Shown: one piece after another, positions 50,101 to 62,766 of the stretch
Position numbering within the stretch: position 1 is the stretch's first letter
Layout: each line of letters opens with the position of its first letter
NCBI GenBank assembly: GCA_003864495.1
Contig: PEDN01001358.1
Span: 1 to 64,000, forward strand
Source of the DNA: Nemopilema nomurai
Lineage: Eukaryota > Cnidaria > Scyphozoa > Rhizostomeae > Rhizostomatidae
Reading direction: 5' to 3'
Length of the DNA: 64,000 nucleotides
Program-made: the position numbers and the translations under genes
Notes under the pieces: model-generated
What the model was told of the DNA's origin: nothing
The model's input: the letters and a program-made list of their open reading frames with translations, nothing else
Database searches by the model: none

Positions 50101-53100
50101 AACTTAATGAGTATCTAAGCAATTAAATTGCTTTTGCTGCCCTTTTTAAGGCTAACCCACTTCAGGCTAACAAAATGCAGGCCTTGATGTCAAACAAAAT
50201 CTCTAAGCCACTGAAAAAGTATTACACTCACCTTGACAAACCCTGGACTTGCAACAAGCACACATTTCACAACTGATGAATAACAAAGGAACATTAGTAA
50301 AACCTTCAAATAATACATTGGTGAAACAAAAGTGACTGTAACTGTAAACATGTGTACATTAAGATGTTTAATATTAGGGCTTCAAAATGTGTACTATCTA
50401 GAGACACAAAAACAACAAAACTTCTGCAGTCTAAACTTCTGCTAATAAAACGATTTTTCAAGTTTTGAAGGCAAGAAATAAATCCATTCAAGCCAAATAA
50501 AATTCAAAATAGTCATTTGGTCTAAGAGAATAACCAATTGTTCAAAACTGCATATAAACATTATTATTATTATCTACATTAATATAAATTCCATAAAAGG
50601 TAAGGAAGAAGATTTCACACAGATTGGGAAACCTCAATTTTTTTAACCTATGTTCATTTCAAGGGCTTACGTTCAATGTGGAAAATATTGCACAATAATG
50701 TAAACAGCAGATGAGTAATATTACAATTATTGATGACCTAGCTATTGAAATCTGCTGGTCAGGAAATCCTATTCATAAACAAGGAGTTGAGAAGAAGAAA
50801 AAAATATGTGTGTTGGCTGATGGTGCACTTACCGTCAAAATTTACATGCCTCAAAATTGCTTGTATGACAGTATCATAAAACCTCAAAAGACCCTAGAAA
50901 GGGGGAGTCAAGATTAGGGAAACAACAAAAACTGTTAATTATAAATTGGCCTGATTTTGTGATATTGTGATTTGGTATTAACTTCATACCATACAAAAAA
51001 TAATTAAAAGAACTCAGTTCTGCTGCACAATAATCCTAATCTAGCTCAGTTTGAGAAAAAGGTGATTAGAATAAAATATCAGTAATATTTACAGCTTCTT
51101 TAAGCGCCATAAGAATATAATAAAAGTACCTTATCATGTTGGGAGCAGCTTCCTTTTCTTTTCCTAGGAATTGTCACATCTATTTTTGCTCTGACAATTG
51201 TCATGCATGAGGTGACAAGACAGACGTGGGCAATACCTGAAGAAATTGAACTAGAGTCAACTCTGTGGCAATTCTCTTGCAGTACAATCAATTACACAGC
51301 GATTTCAAGCATAGAGTGTCTAGACAATTAACCTGCAAAGCATAGCACAAAATAACTTAAGACTCAAATCGCATAACAAAATTGAAAGCCAGGCCAAAAT
51401 GGCTAAGTAGCCTATTAAAAAGTATCAGTTTTAGATTAATATTATCCCAAATATATTTGATGTCTACAATATTTACTTTTTACAAGTTTACCACACATTC
51501 TGAATGATTGTACTCCTTTGCAGTATCAATTAACTACAATTACATGCCATTTCTATCCTACAATCTACTCTGATAATTTAATCCTTAACTGTCATAAGTA
51601 TCTACCTTGAACAAATTAACTAAAAAACAGAAACTAATACCTTCTTGCATCACAACTGCTGCAAGATCTGCATGCTGAGTTGGATCACAAGCAGTATCTA
51701 CATAAAAGATTGCAATGTAAAGGTTCATAAGATTTGGAAAAGTATTACAGCTGCCTTGTCTATGATAAAAAAGTAAATGTCCCCATGGATTGATTGTAGA
51801 CCATAACAGAGGAACCATAGATGCTCAATCTCTATTAGGAAACCTATTTAAACAAACATTTTTAACTCCTGGAGACCAACACAAGTTTTGGTGTAGAGTT
51901 GGGATGAATTGTCACTTGAAAATAACTTGTCACATGTACGCTTTGGATTTAGGTTAAGAAATTCAAGATAAATATTCTTATAATCAGATGATTTCCACAA
52001 GAGCATTGACATCTGTTGGTTTGCATTTGTTGTAAGAATATAAAGTAATAATCATGTAAATTTATTGTAAATTTCAATTATTGTAAATTGTAAATTTTAT
52101 TGTAAATACATAGCAAATTTCATTATACTTCTATTCACTTAAAAATTAAGAAATAAAGATGAATTATAGCAAACTCAGTACACAAAATTGAATAATAATG
52201 ATACTAACAAAACAGCGAAATAAATTGATACAAACCAATTCTTTCAATGGCAATGCAATCCCAATAATCTTTAGTTATACTGAATTTTCTATTCAACTCC
52301 AAGTCTATTGTGTGATATTGACCCATCTACAAAGATAATATAAATCATCAACACTCCTTCTATACATACACACAATGTTCTCATGCCAACTCTACTAATT
52401 GAGTCAATGAAATGAATCCACATCATCAAAAATGATAAACATGTTTAAACTCAGAGGCGAGATAAGTTTCAGCTTAGGGCAAAAGCTGAAAATTACCATA
52501 GATCACTTAAACCAATGTAATGTGAATTTAAAGCACTTAGGAGTTTACCTGTTACAAAAAAATAAGAAAGAATGTCAGAAATTTTGTGGCAGATAAACAG
52601 TGATTGCGAACATGGAAACCAAAACTAATCTCCTACAAGAAATGATGGCACAATGGATAAAATAAAACTTTAGAAAAGGATCAAAACCATTGGTGGGCAA
52701 GGGAGGCAAGTGCTTAAAGAGTTACCTTGACATATTGGTTTTCTTGAATGTTCCTTCCTTTGACTCGTAACATTGAAGCTTGAGTATCAAATTCAATATT
52801 TTCAACCTGAATTGACAAGGTTGTCCTAACTTTATTGCTGCTGGTACTCCCAGTTGCTGATTGTGTTGTTACTCTCCTAAATGAATAAATAAAATTGGTG
52901 TAGTCAAAAGTGCTATCACTGAATGCATCAAAGCGTAATCAGTACTACATCAGTACTCAACAATTTAGAAAAACTGGAAGCCAAATGAAATAAAATGAAA
53001 GGACTTAAGTGCTAGCAATTAGGAGAAAAAACTTTTCCCACATCTCCTATTATGACAAATCTATAAATTTTCAAAGCTTGCATCCAAAACTCAAACAGTG

Positions 53101-54423
53101 CTGGTTAAAAATAATATTTGAGGCTAATTACTGAAAACGTTTAGATGGCAATAATTCGAAATTTAATCACTACTAATCCAGATCAAAACTACAAAAATAA
53201 ACTCACATTTTACCTAATCATTGATCTTGAACCATTGGTTTTTGTTTATGATTCACTCACAGTTGCATTTTTTCACTTGACACTTTCATTTACCCTCTTA
53301 TGCTTCTTCTCTTTCTCTCAAACTATAATATTTCCACCCTTCATCTGGATTCACTAAGACATATTTGCAAGCAATTTACTAAATAATGTATGTTGATTAG
53401 CACTCACCTTATTGTTGTTGATCTAAGCCTGTCCTTTTCGGCAATAAGATTATAGGCATGCCACATATCTTCTGCTTCTTCTGGAATAAGGGTGACAGAC
53501 CTATAAAATAACAAAAAAGGTAACAAAAAAGCTTTTCATAAGATAACAAAAAAGCTTTTCACAAAATTTCAAAAAGCATTTTATCAGAATAAAAATGAAA
53601 GTTGTGCTGTCGATGTTAATAAACCTTCACTTACTAAGCAGGAATGTAACAAATCTTAATACGTACAGAAACCTTGGAGAACTAAATGATATGAGCAGAT
53701 TGAAAAAACGAAATTTATTCCAAATATGCAATACAAATAGTATGCAATTATTTAATAAATTCAAATTCAATTGCATTGGTATTCAGCAACTAATTATAGG
53801 GTACTTAAATAAATTATTATAGTAGTTAATACAGAATATATGACATTTATTTTAGCTAATAACAAAATAAGTTGTCTAGGGCGCTGGGAGGAAACGAAAC
53901 GGTTTTCGAGCCCAGCGCCCTAAGATGGTAATAGTTGATTGTACAGTATAACAGTAACAATGAAACAAGTAAAAATTAATTACAAGTAGAAACTAATTAC
54001 TAACAATTTTGATTAAAAATTTGAATTAACGATTTTGATTTAAATTTGAATTTAACATTTAACATAAGAAGAATGGAAACAAGTTAAGATTAAGAAACAA
54101 ATATTAAGAAAAAAGAACAAAATACAAAGGGGCAAGAGGAGAGAACAAGAAAATAAACGGAGAGGGGAATAGCTAACAATATGCCAATACCACATTAGAA
54201 AATCCCTTGGAAACCTGCATTATCATTCAGCCAACTCTAAGGTTAAAGCTACATTGACAAATGGAAAAATCATGAAAGCAATGCCATAAAATTCTTCTAC
54301 AAATTATCAAACACCAAAAGATTAACAAATAAATTGACGTCCAGCTTTTGGTACCCACTCAAAGACAAAGCATAGAACTCACCCGAATCCACCTTTTTCG
54401 AAATACTTGTTCACGAGTTTCAT
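47177..54423 (-). CDS. PELO: Pelota (Dom34) ribosome-rescue factor, complete, 16 coding exons, 386 aa
   Basis: eRF1-related protein that with HBS1 splits stalled ribosomes in no-go and non-stop decay, acting in the cytoplasm. Exons: 54383-54423, 53408-53500, 52726-52876, 52236-52326, 51641-51697, 51130-51236, 50833-50893, 50232-50272, 49995-50078, 49727-49763, 49491-49537, 49120-49193, 48648-48719, 47985-48059, 47623-47654, 47177-47274. All phases agree and the total is 387 codons with stop, against 385 residues in human. The start [12 protein letters not shown] is the typical Pelota N-terminus, followed by [107 protein letters not shown] and, at the end, [16 protein letters not shown]. It lacks the GGQ loop of eRF1, as expected for Pelota. 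The acidic SDSDG end also fits the family. The AAAG acceptor at 48059 is the least typical. Confidence 0.97.
53877..53922. repeat. Compact two-stem hairpin in Pelota intron 1
   Basis: TAGGGCGCTGGG (53877-53888) pairs perfectly with CCCAGCGCCCTA (53911-53922). The 22-base loop contains a second inverted pair (CGAAA/TTTCG). It is strikingly GC-rich in an AT-rich intron. It may be a foldback element or a structured RNA. Confidence 0.75.
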
Positions 54424-57400
54424 TTTGAAGGATCTTTATTCCTATGATTGATATGAAGACATTCCTGGGGTTCTCTTGTCTGTGTTTTGGGATAAAAGGT
54501 TAAGATGGTCTACGTCTGTTTCTGCCCCATTTTGAAAAGAACGTACCTACATGCTGCCTCTCTTTCACCTAGGCAGATGACCGCTGCGAAGCAGCTTGCG
54601 AGGAGGTGCTTCAAGACCCTTGACGAAATCCTATCTAATCTATTTAAGGACCAAAGAACATTTGTTATATATGTTCTTACCCCAAAGTAAAATCCCTTGT
54701 TCATAAAACTACAACGGAGGAAAAAGTGCCAGGAGGGAAAAATTTCAGAAAGCTCAAAGGAGTTTCCGCCTTTTGTTGCTAAATATTGCTTGATTATCTT
54801 GATTCCAGCAAGCAGTTTGTTTAAAAACCTTAACCATTTACTTTAGGAATCCCAGCAAAATCCCGAAAATTAGGCTTTTCTTCAGACACGTAATTTTAGC
54901 AGATTTGTTTGATTAGCTTTGGCAGCACAAAAAAGAACTGGTTCTCATTTTATTTTGGTCAATATCATTTTGAAAAAGAAAGAAGCTATATCATTGCTAT
55001 TTCTTTCAGACATTACTTTGTGACACAACATTTTTTATTGCCCAAGCAAGTACTTTTTACTGTAGCGTCATTATTACTGTTCCAGTTGCCTTATTCACAT
55101 ATGGAAGTGTCGCGTCACCATATTTAAACCACCTAGTGGAATAAACAAAGCACGTCAAATCTAGTGCACTTTGCTTGCGAAAACTCCCTGCCCTAGCATC
55201 TTTAACGGCAGGCCTATCGATTTATGCTGATTTCAGATTTCGCAATACAAGAACAGTGTTCCATTCTGAAATAGAAAAACCAGCTGTTTTATTTTGAAAA
55301 TTTTTGCCCCGTCACTAATTTCAAATGCAAATCGTGGGCTCTGAAGTAGAGTAAAAAGTTGTTGCGGAGCATCATAGAACGGCAGTATACCGCTTGTATG
55401 CTGGTCATGATAGTCCCTGCTCAAGGTACCTTTCATAAATAATTTGTAGAACTTAAATTCAAAATTTTATAACTTTATTTTATCATTCTAAGTTAAAACG
55501 TAATGATTCTTCTCTCATCCACAGAAATTTAAGAACAGAAGTTTGCTATTTCGAAATTTAGAAAGTTGCAGAGTTAGTTTTCATTTAGTTTCTTAAGATT
55601 GCTTGTTTTGGTTTCACATTTATTGTATTTTTGGTGCGGAATTATTGTCTTTTTTCGCCATTGGTTTTTTGGCGACCAATTTCAAGGAAGTCTTGATTCT
55701 CTCTGAGTTGAATTTTTGCAAGCAGATTGGGTGGATAAAGCTGGGGCTAGTTAGGTGAATTCAGCATCATGGAGGCTGGAAACAGCATGGATCAACAATG
55801 ACCTTATTTTAAAAAATAGAAATGATAAGGGTAGCCTGCCCATGTGACCTTGTCAAGAGAATGCATATAAACAGCAAACTAAAAGAAAAATTAAGCATTA
55901 GACGTAGCTGAAATCTGTTCCCGGAAAAATTTTAAGTATCTTGCTGACTAACGAAGTCTAGATATACTGTATTGTGTATTACTTTCCATGAAAATTTGTG
56001 AAGCACTATCACCTATCAAGAAAATGTGTTCTTGGATATTACCAAAGCTAAGCAGAAGGTTTAATTAGAAGAGGCGTCCTCCTCCCAAGTATACCATGAC
56101 ACATGGAAAGATAGACGTAGAGGCCAAAAGACCCCTTTAACGAAACGAAGAAGCAAAAACTGGCACCTCTTTGATCCGGAAACATGCATGGAGAATCTTG
56201 TTATCTTTCAATGTTAGAGGCTAGTTTGATAAGGCTTTGAGCTGGTTTACGTAGGATTCTATTGCGCTTATGGAGTTAACTCGTTTCAAAATCCGTTCTT
56301 TCGCATGTCACATTGGACACATTGAAGAATCCTTTGTTCCACACCCCAAAACAGCAAAACATTGGTGACAAGCTGTCTTCAGATGTATGACAACATCGAC
56401 TGATAAATTGGAAATGTTAGCAAAATATACTTTATCAGCAAACACCGAGCTACGTACAAGGCCATATTGTCAAAAATACTTTAATCTGTAGATCGAGAAC
56501 TTTTTGCTTTGCATTTGCAAAATATATACGAGTACAATATACCGCTATTGAATCTCAACATTCCAATTTCTTTACCCAAGTTCTGTTGCCCTTTTAAAAG
56601 TAAAAGATGTTGATAAATGCCATAATTATGTTAAATGTCATTCAACTTTGGTATTACGTAGCTGTGACGAAGAAATTATAATGAACTTAATTCGATGTCA
56701 GAAAGGGACCAAAAGCTACCATGGGAGAAACAACTTAGCACAAGGTATTGAGTTAGGACAAAAAGCCTTTGGTTCTGTGTAAGAAATAATCTAAACTGCC
56801 GCAACAACGGCAATACAGAGACAGTAGTAGCGCATGGCTGTGTACTGAATTGACCCTTACATGGGCACCGCCCACTCCCCACCCCCGCTGTGTCCTTCCC
56901 TGATGAAAATCCCTGATGCGCGAAGAGTTCTTGATCATCCCACCACCTGCGATGTGAAACCGCAGAGTAATTCGCCGAATTTCAAAGCAAAACTTTCTAC
57001 TGCTCATTGTTTTGGTTGCCGGTGAAAAGTATCGTACTGGCCGGTATTACTCGAGTTTGGGAAGTTTGCAGTTGGTTCGAGGCGACATTCCACTCTTTTC
57101 CACCGCCGGCTAAGAGAAGAGCTCTTCACCATTAATGCCTACTGCCATTCGCGGTGCATTTGGCAGGGAAGTGTCTTTTACTCGAGTGACTTTCTGCGTG
57201 ACTTGGTAAGTGTCAGTTGTTGCAATCGAAAAAACATCGAAGCTTTGTTTACAGCTCAACTAGGATTCCGTGTTTATGAAAAGCAAGTTATTCTTTTCAA
57301 GTAATAAGGTTATTATTAAGTCAGGGAGACTATTTATTTGCTGTTGTACTTTGGCAGCGGTAGTGGCGAAGTAATGTACGCAAATTATGAATGCGTGGCC

Positions 57401-60400
57401 AAATGGCGTAATATTACAGTATCCATGGATACCAATGTGTTGCGTAACCTAAACACTGACAGGCAGACCCAAAAGGGGCAGTTGAAGTGGCGTCATGTCT
57501 GGCAGTTTTCACCCTTTTAAACCTTCACTATGCCTCGAGACATGGTACTTGGGGTCATGTGCATTACAGTGCATTACCCCGATACATATCATATGTTTTC
57601 AACAAAACACACTCCCAAAGCGAGTGGACTGATTTGAGATAGAATGGGGGTGTTCCGAGTGATGGTCTTCATAGCCTCACTGAAAGTTTCGTGTTTAAAG
57701 ATACATAAAGGTTTCCACCCCTTATCATGTAAGCCTGCGGTGAATTGATTCAGTTGGCTGGACTTTTTGAAAGATTCACAAAGCAAAACATAAAGATAGC
57801 AACACTTCCTTTAGTCATGTGTTTCCTTTGGTGCCTCGCCTTGTCAACATCGTTTTTCTTTAGGTTCTTATAAGATATCGATTCAAAGATATTAGCATAT
57901 TGATCAGAGCAGTGCAAATATTTGGCACACACAGCTCTTTCGAATGGGTTGTCTTTTTATGAACTTAGGCCTGCGATGTATAAAATGTAGGCCAAATCCA
58001 AAGTGGGAGGTCAGTCACTTGAAAGGTCGGTACTACAACGGCCAATGCAATTGCAACTCATCAGCTAGCAAGTTCGGTATTTCAATTGCTAAAATTGCTG
58101 CATGCTCATTGATACACTTTTATCACTATTAGTAATAGTTGTTGCAAAATTATCACTATCAGTAACAGTTGATAAAATATTTTCACTATTAGTAATAACT
58201 GATTCATTATCACCAATATTAGTAAAAATTGTTGCATTATTACCAATTTTTCTAATGATTGACAACAAAATTACTGGCTGCACTATTGTCAAGGAATATT
58301 AGTAAGGGTACCCCTACTATTATTACTGTCTTCGTCTATCACTAAATGGTAGTAAGCAGTCCCAATGCTGTTCGTCCCTCAAGAAGTAACACGTGCATCT
58401 ATTCTCGAGGGACACCGTTTTGCTCAATTGTTTAAAATTGTGGGCATTCAGCATCCTCAATTGTGTCTCGCTTGGGGTTTTGTTTCCATGCTATCTAGTA
58501 GTGAATTTCAAATTTCAGCTGGGAGTGAGTTTTAAGTTTATGAATAAGTGCTTTGTCTTACAAAACTTCACAATGGCTAGAAAAAGCGGAACTAGTTTTT
58601 GCATACTCAAAGTACTTTTTCGTCGCAGGCTTTAATGATATTTTCTTTCTACAATTGGGGCCAGCTTGGAGTGGACTGGAGCTAGTTTTACCTTCAAGCA
58701 GCGTAAATAGGTTGCCCGAGCACAATTGTTGATATCTCACCATACCTTAGTGGGTATTAATTTATTGTCTAGCAATATTTCTGTGTATGACCACGCAACT
58801 CTGAGCTCAAGTTGACTGCTGACCACGTGATTCATTTGCAATGATGTTCGAGAGTAATCAAGTTGAAACACCTAGGCCCTTTTTAGTGCACTTTTATACA
58901 AAACAGCAAAATTTTACCGAAATAAACCAATCAATGTTTGTGGCTGTTAATTCAAAGGATATGGTGATATGAAGGATCTTTTATTAAACAAAGACTCAGA
59001 TGCAGGTGCGATTGTATGCAAGGGCATTCTTCGAATGCATGGCTATAGAAATGATGTGCAAAGCCTCAATTGCTTGTGAGCCTGTTGTTTCGAGTCACGA
59101 ACTCGTTTGGCTACATTTTAAACAATACACTATTTTCTTCGATTATTGCGAAAGTCTATTTGACTTTTATCTAATTAAGAGACTGTCCAGCCATAGGCGA
59201 GGACAGAGAATAAGTGCAAGGTCCTGATGGCTACCTGTTTCTACCCTTCGTAAATTTTTCACGATGGTTTTTTGACACTTAATTTATAGTGGCTATAAAG
59301 TTTGTTTAAACCGCCGTTTTCAAGCATCAGTTGATTGAACTGTTTTGAAATTCATTGCACCTAGTTACCAGCGGCCCACTAATAATATATACAGCTCTAA
59401 TGTATTGTGTTTTCATGACAAGGGCCTTGGTTAGTAAGCAACAAGAATTACATGTTTATATTATGTGGTTTGCAAATATAAAGTGCTTTTCAGCGTCTTT
59501 AGAAAGGTTGGCCAGAGCGAGTGGGCAGCCTTGTCTTTTCTTCAATTAATAGAAAACCAAGGTTATTATTAGACGCACCCACCAGTTTTCATAATTATTA
59601 GCGACCAAGATGATGTTACAAGAATATGGCCACGTGCTCCTTCTCGGAGATATATGAACATAGTCCAAGCTAAAATTTCCATAAATCTACTGAAACTGTG
59701 TACTTTGACAAATGCATGTTTAGGATGTTGACAAATTCGGTTAACTAAGCCTGCCAAATGTCTTGGAACATTTGCTTTAATTTATGCTTCGCACAAGGTG
59801 CAAAATCCCATTCACAAATATTGTGTAGGCTAAAGTGAATAATCCTACAAACATAAGTGACGGATTCTCATAAAGCTAAAAGTCCAACATTGTTTGTGGA
59901 GGCAATGGGGTTGCAGGCTTCAAAGAGACACTAAAACCTTGTTTGCACGCGAGAAAATGGATTTTCAACAAGCAGCAACAAATCTACAAATTTTTAGAGA
60001 TCATTCCATCCCAGTGCAAGAATACCCTTGTCTCATACGCGTTCTCATTTGGGTCTGTTCAAAGCGGTTCTGCAGGTTTACACGGGAGCCAAATGGAACT
60101 ACTTCTCTAGCGAAGCCAAAAGGCAACGGATAGCAGTCCCAAATGGAACAGTCTATGCTGAAAATTTTTAAGTGTTTAGGCTGGATACAAAGGATGCATA
60201 TTAACCCATTTTCAAAGTGGGTTTATTTATCTATCTGCTACTTGCTTCCGGGACCAGGGTCTGGAGCACCGGCTAGCTTCCGTAATATGTTTTCATGGAA
60301 TTATCTAATCACATGGCTATTGTATGTGCGTTTATTGACGGCCTAATTACTAATCACATGGCACGGCGAATTATTTTTCATCTGAAATATAAACAAATGT

Positions 60401-61395
60401 CAGTTGTCATGAAAATGCAAATGTGAAGGATAAGTGATTTGACGAATAAATAAAATGAAACAAGAAATGTGATCGCTTCTGGAATGAATGAAATAACTTT
60501 ATGTACTGCGTATTTGATCCAAATGTAAACTTGTCGAATAAGCCTGGTCACGCGAAGGTTGGCACGGTTCAAGAGATTGGTCACATGGAATTGCACAACG
60601 TTATTTTTAGAATTCACGTAAGGGGATGCCGTAGAGGAATGCTGACACAGGACAAATCAGGAAAATAAAAAGATGACGAAAGGTTACATAACTTGAGTGT
60701 AACAAATGCTTGTGACATGATATTCGCTTGACGTTGTCAATTTTTTCTTTGAAGCACGTGGAAATGATATCATCGAGATTTTGAACAGGAATGCGTGCTG
60801 TTGTCTCAAAATCAAAGGTTTATTTACTTTTAGAGCAAACTATAAGCGCCCTGTGCAATAACCTTTCGATTAGACCAGTTGCTTTAATATTTGACAAATT
60901 TCATTCAATTTAGAATGTAAAGTCTAATTCCTTTTCAAAGCTTTTCTTTATATGTACTAATAACTTAATATCTTGGATAGTATCAGATTCAAACCAATGG
61001 CCTTCTAATTAGGACTAAATAACAGAAGCTGCAAAGAACAATTTAACAATTTAAGTCTATCAAAACACTTGATAAATCTGTGAAACTTAGTTGCATTTTA
61101 TTATATACTTAAAGCACTTCTCAAAAAGAAAAATCATTTATTACTTCTGGGGTGGTAGGCTTCATCACTTTTGTAGAGTTGATAGACTTGACTTCTGCCT
61201 TTTCAAATGCATCAAACATCAACTACACCATTCGAAGAAGTAATTGACACAAAAAAATGTTCAAATGCTATCTGATGCATTGAATCAAAAGATTCGTGAC
61301 ATGAAAAGGCTTCCTAACAGAAATAACTGATAAATAATTATATAATGAGTACCAAAAATGTACAGGCAGGGCTTTTCACAAAATCTACATTGGCA
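54424..61395. other. Long intergenic region, no confident gene
   Basis: Contains the Pelota promoter and the PPP2R3C 3' flank. ORFs here are short with no domain-like pattern. A more GC-rich patch at about 56860-57220 ends in a good donor (TTG followed by GTAAGTG at 57206) and could be an unassigned first exon. A tandem repeat at 58103-58265 is listed separately. A minus-strand AATAAA at 61137-61142 is a candidate polyadenylation signal for PPP2R3C. Confidence 0.5.
58103..58265. repeat. Degenerate 30-bp tandem repeat, about 5 units
   Basis: Units of the type TTATCACTATTAGTAATAGTTGTTGCAA recur with a ~30-bp period and drift to TTATTACCAATTTTTCTAATG at the end. The minus strand stays open across all units and reads as a 10-residue repeat (for instance TNSDKSVSMS, TDSDNFATTI, TNSENILSTV). 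Because the period is a multiple of three, this openness may be automatic. Confidence 0.8.
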
Positions 61396-62766
61396 TCAAA
61401 CTAGATCTTCATTATTCCCTTCTACAACTAAAACCTCTCTGTTCTCATAAGTAAGAAACCCATTTACATCTATGAGCATGTTTAAAACAGTGTCTCCTTG
61501 TCCAGAGTTAATTAAGTCTTGTAAAGTAATATTGAAGGGGTCAGCTGGTTTTATCATATCAAAAATCTCATCTTTGACATCATGAAGAGAAACAACTTCA
61601 TGTCCATGTTTTCTCATTTCTTCTTGTATAGCTCTGAAGAAATAATTCAAAGCAAATGTGTTTAGAAACCCTGCATTCTTTACATCCAGGATCTTGAATA
61701 GATATTGCAATGCCTGTGGCTCTCTTTTGTTTTCAAGAGCAAGGACAAAGTCAAGATAGGTCTTGTAGTCCATCTCTCCTTCATATGTCAAGCACTCTTG
61801 GAACACTCTGTCTAGGAAGACATTGGTGAGTGTTCCAGTTCCATAACGTTTCAACTCTTGTTTAGAAAGCATTCCATTATGATCAGTATCAAGATTTAGA
61901 TATTGTCCATAAACTCTCAGGGCTGATGAAGCAGAGAACCAGTTAGAGTCTTGCTTGTCTTTTGACAGAACTTCTTCTCTGAGTTCAAGTAAATCATCAA
62001 GAAAACTGCAAGAAAGGATGTCTTGTATCTTCACTTTCCCTGTGTGCATTGGGTCAAGAAAGAAAAAGAACTTCCTAACAGCTGTGCATACATAGAATGA
62101 ATAAAAACTTTTTTCAAGTCCATCAAGTTGTGGAAGTGTAGGGATCAATTCTAGAATGTAGTTTTCTAAGTCAGACTCCCTCAGGAAGCCTTGACCAGCA
62201 ACATCGTACAAGCTGAGTCCAATTCTTGTTTGATGCAACCATACTTTGCGCATAACATAGTTGAAAAACTGCATAATTGATATTCTGCCATATGGGTCTT
62301 TCTGACAAAGCTTTGCAAATATTATGGGCTTGAAGAAATGCTTTGACTTGCTGCCAGCTTCCTCTCTCACTTTAAGAAAGCCTTCATAGTTTATCATTTG
62401 ATCGTCGCCCATCGCAGGCGGTGTTTGGTGTTTTTCAAGAAGACCCCAGAGCTCGTGCAATTCATCGTTATCTAGTAACTCGCGACTTCTTCTTTGAAGA
62501 AAAACAGCTCTAGATTCTTCGCGCAATTTTTGCTGTAGAACATCTTCTTCTGAGGGTAGTTTGAAATAAAATCTTGGAATCTGTGGCTTTGCACCATTGT
62601 TGTCTCCATTTCCATTCGCGTCATCGCATCTCGGAGCTTTGTACTTGTCGTAAAATTCTTTGAAAAGTCTTTCCTCTTGAACAGCTTTTTCTTCGGTAGA
62701 TGTAGGCTGTTGATTTTCGACCTGCTTTTTTGCAGTCCACTTCCTTAGACTGTCGGCCCAGTTCAT
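61396..62766 (-). CDS. PPP2R3C: PPP2R3C / G5PR, protein phosphatase 2A B'' gamma regulatory subunit, intronless, 456 aa
   Basis: Regulatory B'' subunit of PP2A (also linked to PP5) that targets the phosphatase; in animals it is centrosomal and nuclear. A single uninterrupted frame aligns end to end with the vertebrate protein (453 residues in human). It begins MNWADSLRKW, followed by IPRFYFKLPSEEDVLQQKLR, ESRAVFLQRRSRELLDN, KHQTPPAMGDDQMINYEGFL, SIMQFFNYVMRKVWLHQTR, DVAGQGFLRESDLENYILEL and SFYSFYVCTAVRKFFFFLD. It has one clear EF-hand loop (DTDHNGMLSKQE, around residue 290) and a degenerate second. The tail has DLINSGQGD and NGFLTYENRE. No frameshift or stop is present. It lacks introns although neighbouring genes have 7-24 exons. 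It is divergent from the P-loop gene at 63522, with 755 bp between start codons. Confidence 0.96.
   Translation of the reverse strand: MNWADSLRKWTAKKQVENQQPTSTEEKAVQEERLFKEFYDKYKAPRCDDANGNGDNNGAKPQIPRFYFKLPSEEDVLQQKLREESRAVFLQRRSRELLDNDELHELWGLLEKHQTPPAMGDDQMINYEGFLKVREEAGSKSKHFFKPIIFAKLCQKDPYGRISIMQFFNYVMRKVWLHQTRIGLSLYDVAGQGFLRESDLENYILELIPTLPQLDGLEKSFYSFYVCTAVRKFFFFLDPMHTGKVKIQDILSCSFLDDLLELREEVLSKDKQDSNWFSASSALRVYGQYLNLDTDHNGMLSKQELKRYGTGTLTNVFLDRVFQECLTYEGEMDYKTYLDFVLALENKREPQALQYLFKILDVKNAGFLNTFALNYFFRAIQEEMRKHGHEVVSLHDVKDEIFDMIKPADPFNITLQDLINSGQGDTVLNMLIDVNGFLTYENREVLVVEGNNEDLV

Noticed and set aside
59894..60346. Two plus-strand frames of 67-79 codons
   Set aside because: Chance-length frames without motifs, splice sites or composition shift.
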